From Priapulus caudatus (Eukaryota > Priapulida > Priapulimorpha > Priapulimorphida > Priapulidae): a stretch of 20,419 bases of DNA. Location: the NCBI RefSeq assembly GCF_000485595.1, contig NW_014577815.1, forward strand, positions 1 through 20,419, written 5' to 3'. Positions 18,501 through 20,419 of this stretch are shown piece after piece (position 1 is the stretch's first letter; every line of letters begins with the position of its first letter). A program made the translations under genes and the position numbers. The notes under the pieces are model-generated. The model did not search any database, was not told the origin of the DNA, and worked only from the letters and a program-made list of their open reading frames with translations.

Positions 18501-18981
18501 GAAGAACTGATGATTGGCGTAATCTTTGTTGACCTGCGTACACACATGCATCAAAATAATTATATACCTTGCAATAACATACAATTAAGCTAAGATATAC
18601 TATGAATATGATAATAAATATATTAATGTCATCCTGTATTGTTTCTATTCAAATCAGTTTAACATTAAAATCATTTAGATTAAACTTGTATTTAATTATT
18701 TTTTATCAAATAAATTCTCATAGAGTTCCTTTTGGTTTCTGTTAGCTCCATCTATTTAGGTCAGTTGGGCTAACAACTAGTGTGGTACTCTAGTGAAACA
18801 TACCTTTTACTCCTAGTTCTGGCAAAATTAACTGCCTGCTATAACGTGCAATTTCTTTATTAGATAAGGCTCTTGAGTAATATCCTCTTGATACAGACTC
18901 TGGAACACCACACTTGCGGCCATCTCCGTCACACAATGAAGAGTTTAGCCTATCCTTATCCTCTATTGTAGAATTGTTGTG
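15539..18981 (-). CDS. MOCS3: Adenylyltransferase and sulfurtransferase MOCS3 (UBA4-type E1 plus rhodanese), nine exons, N-terminus incomplete
   Basis: Exons in transcript order: 18981-18804, 18533-18441, 18150-18030, 17798-17606, 17488-17380, 17163-16889, 16431-16335, 15964-15884, 15690-15539. They total 1,299 nt (432 aa plus stop), with all phases consistent. MOCS3 adenylates and then thiocarboxylates MOCS2A (molybdopterin synthesis) and URM1 (tRNA wobble-uridine thiolation) in the cytosol. Landmarks, numbered from this first exon: [15 protein letters not shown] (46-60); nucleotide-binding GAGGLG (73-78); [13 protein letters not shown] (97-109); [10 protein letters not shown] (162-171); zinc CxxC pairs C206/C209 and C281/C284; E1 active-site C223 in TVTNCSDGG; rhodanese domain with persulfide C387 in [16 protein letters not shown] near the end. 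No Met is in frame in the first exon, so a short upstream exon is missing (human is 460 aa). Human MOCS3 is, as I recall, intronless. Confidence 0.96.
16778..16810. repeat. Perfect hairpin in a MOCS3 intron
   Basis: ATCAGGAGTAGA (16778-16789) and TCTACTCCTGAT (16799-16810) are exact inverse complements with a 9-base loop. The flanking ATA/ATAT extends the pairing imperfectly. It lies about 80 bases inside the intron after the exon ending at 16889. Confidence 0.85.
18151..18440 (-). other. GC-AG intron of MOCS3
   Basis: The preceding exon must end after GGAATAG at 18441 to keep [14 protein letters not shown] in frame; the next two bases are GC (GCTAGT) rather than GT. The nearest GT (18436-18435) would read TAG in frame. 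The acceptor CTACTCAG is normal. GC-AG introns are a known minority class. Confidence 0.8.
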
Positions 18982-19790
18982 CTATTAAAAATATTGAAGT
19001 ATGTTATCAGGTTAGATCAGCCAGGGGTTAGTGACCAGCAACTTTCAGGGTGTCATGATTCCCAGATATGGCTCATTTAAGATTGATATCGTTATGACTG
19101 TTACTATGAGCTGCTATTTTAGGGATTTCTGATTGACTGAACGACTGATTAATTGACATTTTAAATTTTATAGTTCATCTAGCACACAACCTACATAATG
19201 AACTTTGCTAACTCCACACTCCACCCATGCCACATTTCTGGCAGAAATATATGTGCTTTCATTGTAGAATAAAATGGAAGGGTCCACAATGTGTTAAGGA
19301 TACTGTTAGGGTTGGGAGGTGATTTTCGGTCTAAATTTCAATACCCACTTTATTTGATAGATCGCACCCATGGGCAGCTATGTATACGTAGAAATTATGT
19401 ATGTAGCCTCCCAAACAGTTTCAAATCCCCGCATTAGTCAATTCTTAACACGGGCCTTCAATCATGGGAAATTTAGAAAGGTGCTAATATCTCCATTGTA
19501 AGAAATGCTGAAGTTGCTGATATAATTTGAGGGGATGTCATCTACCCTGTTAGTGTGTTAAGTTATTCGGCAAAAAATACTTGATTAATGCATTTTTTTA
19601 CCCCGACATTCTACTGTAACATTTATGCCCTGCCACCTTTGAAGGAAATTCAGTTTGTCGGAGGTCAACAAGTTGCATAATTAATAGGTAGGTTGTGTGC
19701 AGCTGCAGGGTCACTAGACACTACCCAAAACTTGTATGTAGCATACAGTATGTTTTATGTATAACTGCATGATCAATGTGAAGTTACAGA
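18982..19790. other. Sequence upstream of the recognised MOCS3 exons
   Basis: AT-rich with no other recognisable coding sequence. It probably contains the 5' end of MOCS3 (first exon, first intron, promoter). The several short ATG frames on the minus strand mostly stop before a phase-0 donor. No repeat structure stands out. Confidence 0.5.
19637..19678 (-). CDS. Weak candidate for MOCS3 first exon (14 codons)
   Basis: An ATG at 19678 opens MQLVDLRQTEFPSK and ends at AAG|GTGGCA, phase 0, which matches the acceptor TTTTTAATAG before 18981. It would give a 446-aa protein, near the family length. Against it: the donor is weak, the residues do not resemble the charged coiled N-terminus of vertebrate MOCS3, and the intron would be 655 bases. 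Other starts, some beyond the window, are possible. Confidence 0.2.
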
Positions 19791-20039
19791 CTAAAGGAGG
19801 GCTTATGTCGGGCTTGCGAGCCGACTCGACTGGAAGCAACTGGATTTCGAGCAACTGGAAGCGATCGGCAGCGACTAGTTGCATCCAGTTGCCCACTGTT
19901 CTATTCCGAGCAACTAGTGGCGGCCAGTCGCAGGCAGTCGCGTCGCAGTCGACCGACCTAAGCACTGCAGTCGCAGTGAATTGCAGCCAGTTGCTTCCAG
20001 TTGATTCGGCTCGCAAGCCCGACATAAGCCCCCCTTTAG
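19791..20039. mobile_element. 249-bp foldback MITE with 53-bp inverted arms
   Basis: Left arm 19791-19843 and right arm 19987-20039 are inverse complements at 50 of 53 bases, starting CTAAAGGRGGGCTTATGTCG. The interior repeats GCAACTGG and CAGTCGC motifs in both orientations. The near-palindrome is why both strands show similar ~100-codon frames; neither is likely to be a gene. Flanks ACAGA and ATTAAC give no clear target duplication. Higher GC than its surroundings suggests a recent arrival. Confidence 0.8.
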
Positions 20040-20163
20040 ATTAACAAAGAGTATGAGTTGGAGCACAGGCACTTGGAACGGTTCAATACAACAAGTGCCG
20101 CAGAGCGACAGCGCTCACCTGACGGCAGGTGTTCTGATGCTAAACTCAGGGGCAAACGAATCA

Positions 20164-20317
20164 AGAGCACCCTCCCATCGCTGCGTTCGCTCTCCCTCGT
20201 TGTCTCTCATTCTTTCTCTTTCGCTCTCTCGCTCTTGCTATCTCTTCCCTTCGCGCTCTCTCTCTCCCTCTCTCTCTCGCTCGATCAGACTCTCGCTCTC
20301 TCTCTCTCGCTCGATCA

Positions 20318-20369
<52 letters not shown>

Positions 20370-20419
20370 CTCTCTCTCTCTCTTTCTCCCTCTCTCCCCA
20401 CTCTCCTTCTTCTCCCTCT
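20164..20419. repeat. CT-rich microsatellite, continuing past the window end
   Basis: Strongly pyrimidine-biased sequence begins near 20164 with interrupted CTCTCGCT and TTTCTC units. It becomes a pure (TC)n run at about 20322-20366, then decays to the edge. True length cannot be judged, and assembly of such tracts is often unreliable. Confidence 0.95.

Noticed and set aside
5767-18981. TASP1 and MOCS3 as parts of one new functional system
   Set aside because: They are convergent, separated by over 1 kb, and their known pathways do not meet; adjacency alone is not evidence.
19714-20044. Two ~100-codon frames, one per strand, with similar peptides
   Set aside because: The similarity is produced by the palindromic foldback element at 19791-20039; no independent evidence of coding.

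Overview
The window is nuclear DNA from an animal, most likely a marine invertebrate such as a sponge or cnidarian. That placement is an inference. It rests on two conserved metazoan genes, each split by many short-to-medium GT-AG introns, an AT-rich background crowded with small inverted-repeat transposons, and a broken gene of a type I associate with expanded families in such genomes. There is no sign of bacterial gene organisation.

Layout. (1) 1-1567, minus strand: two exons of a protein of unknown function. The upstream exon is open; the downstream one is broken by a 70-bp copy of exon-1 sequence and by a CCGG duplication. (2) 1568-5766: no convincing gene. It holds hairpins, short degenerate repeats and a nested transposon: a 712-bp element (4011-4722), with its own internal tandem arrays, inserted into an older ~350-bp foldback element (3998-5064). 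(3) 5767-14378, plus strand: a complete 13-exon gene for threonine aspartase 1 (TASP1, 375 aa), reconstructed exon by exon with every phase consistent. Its introns carry at least five small inverted-repeat elements, one ending about 20 bp before a splice acceptor. (4) 14379-15538: the spacer between two convergent genes, with a candidate poly(A) signal for TASP1. (5) 15539-18981, minus strand: nine exons of MOCS3/UBA4 (432 aa, lacking only a short N-terminus), the E1-like adenylyltransferase fused to a rhodanese domain. It has one GC-AG intron and an unusual 13-nt complementarity between two of its splice sites. A 14-codon first exon at 19637-19678 is possible but weak. (6) 19791-20039: a 249-bp foldback element. 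(7) About 20164-20419: a long CT-rich microsatellite running off the window.

TASP1 (a nuclear protease that cuts transcription regulators) and MOCS3 (cytosolic sulfur transfer for molybdopterin and tRNA thiolation) have no known shared pathway, so their tail-to-tail arrangement is probably incidental. I found no tRNA, rRNA, CRISPR or operon-like system. The most novel material is structural: the nested element with decayed target duplication, the templated insertion in the unknown gene, and the splice-site complementarity in MOCS3.
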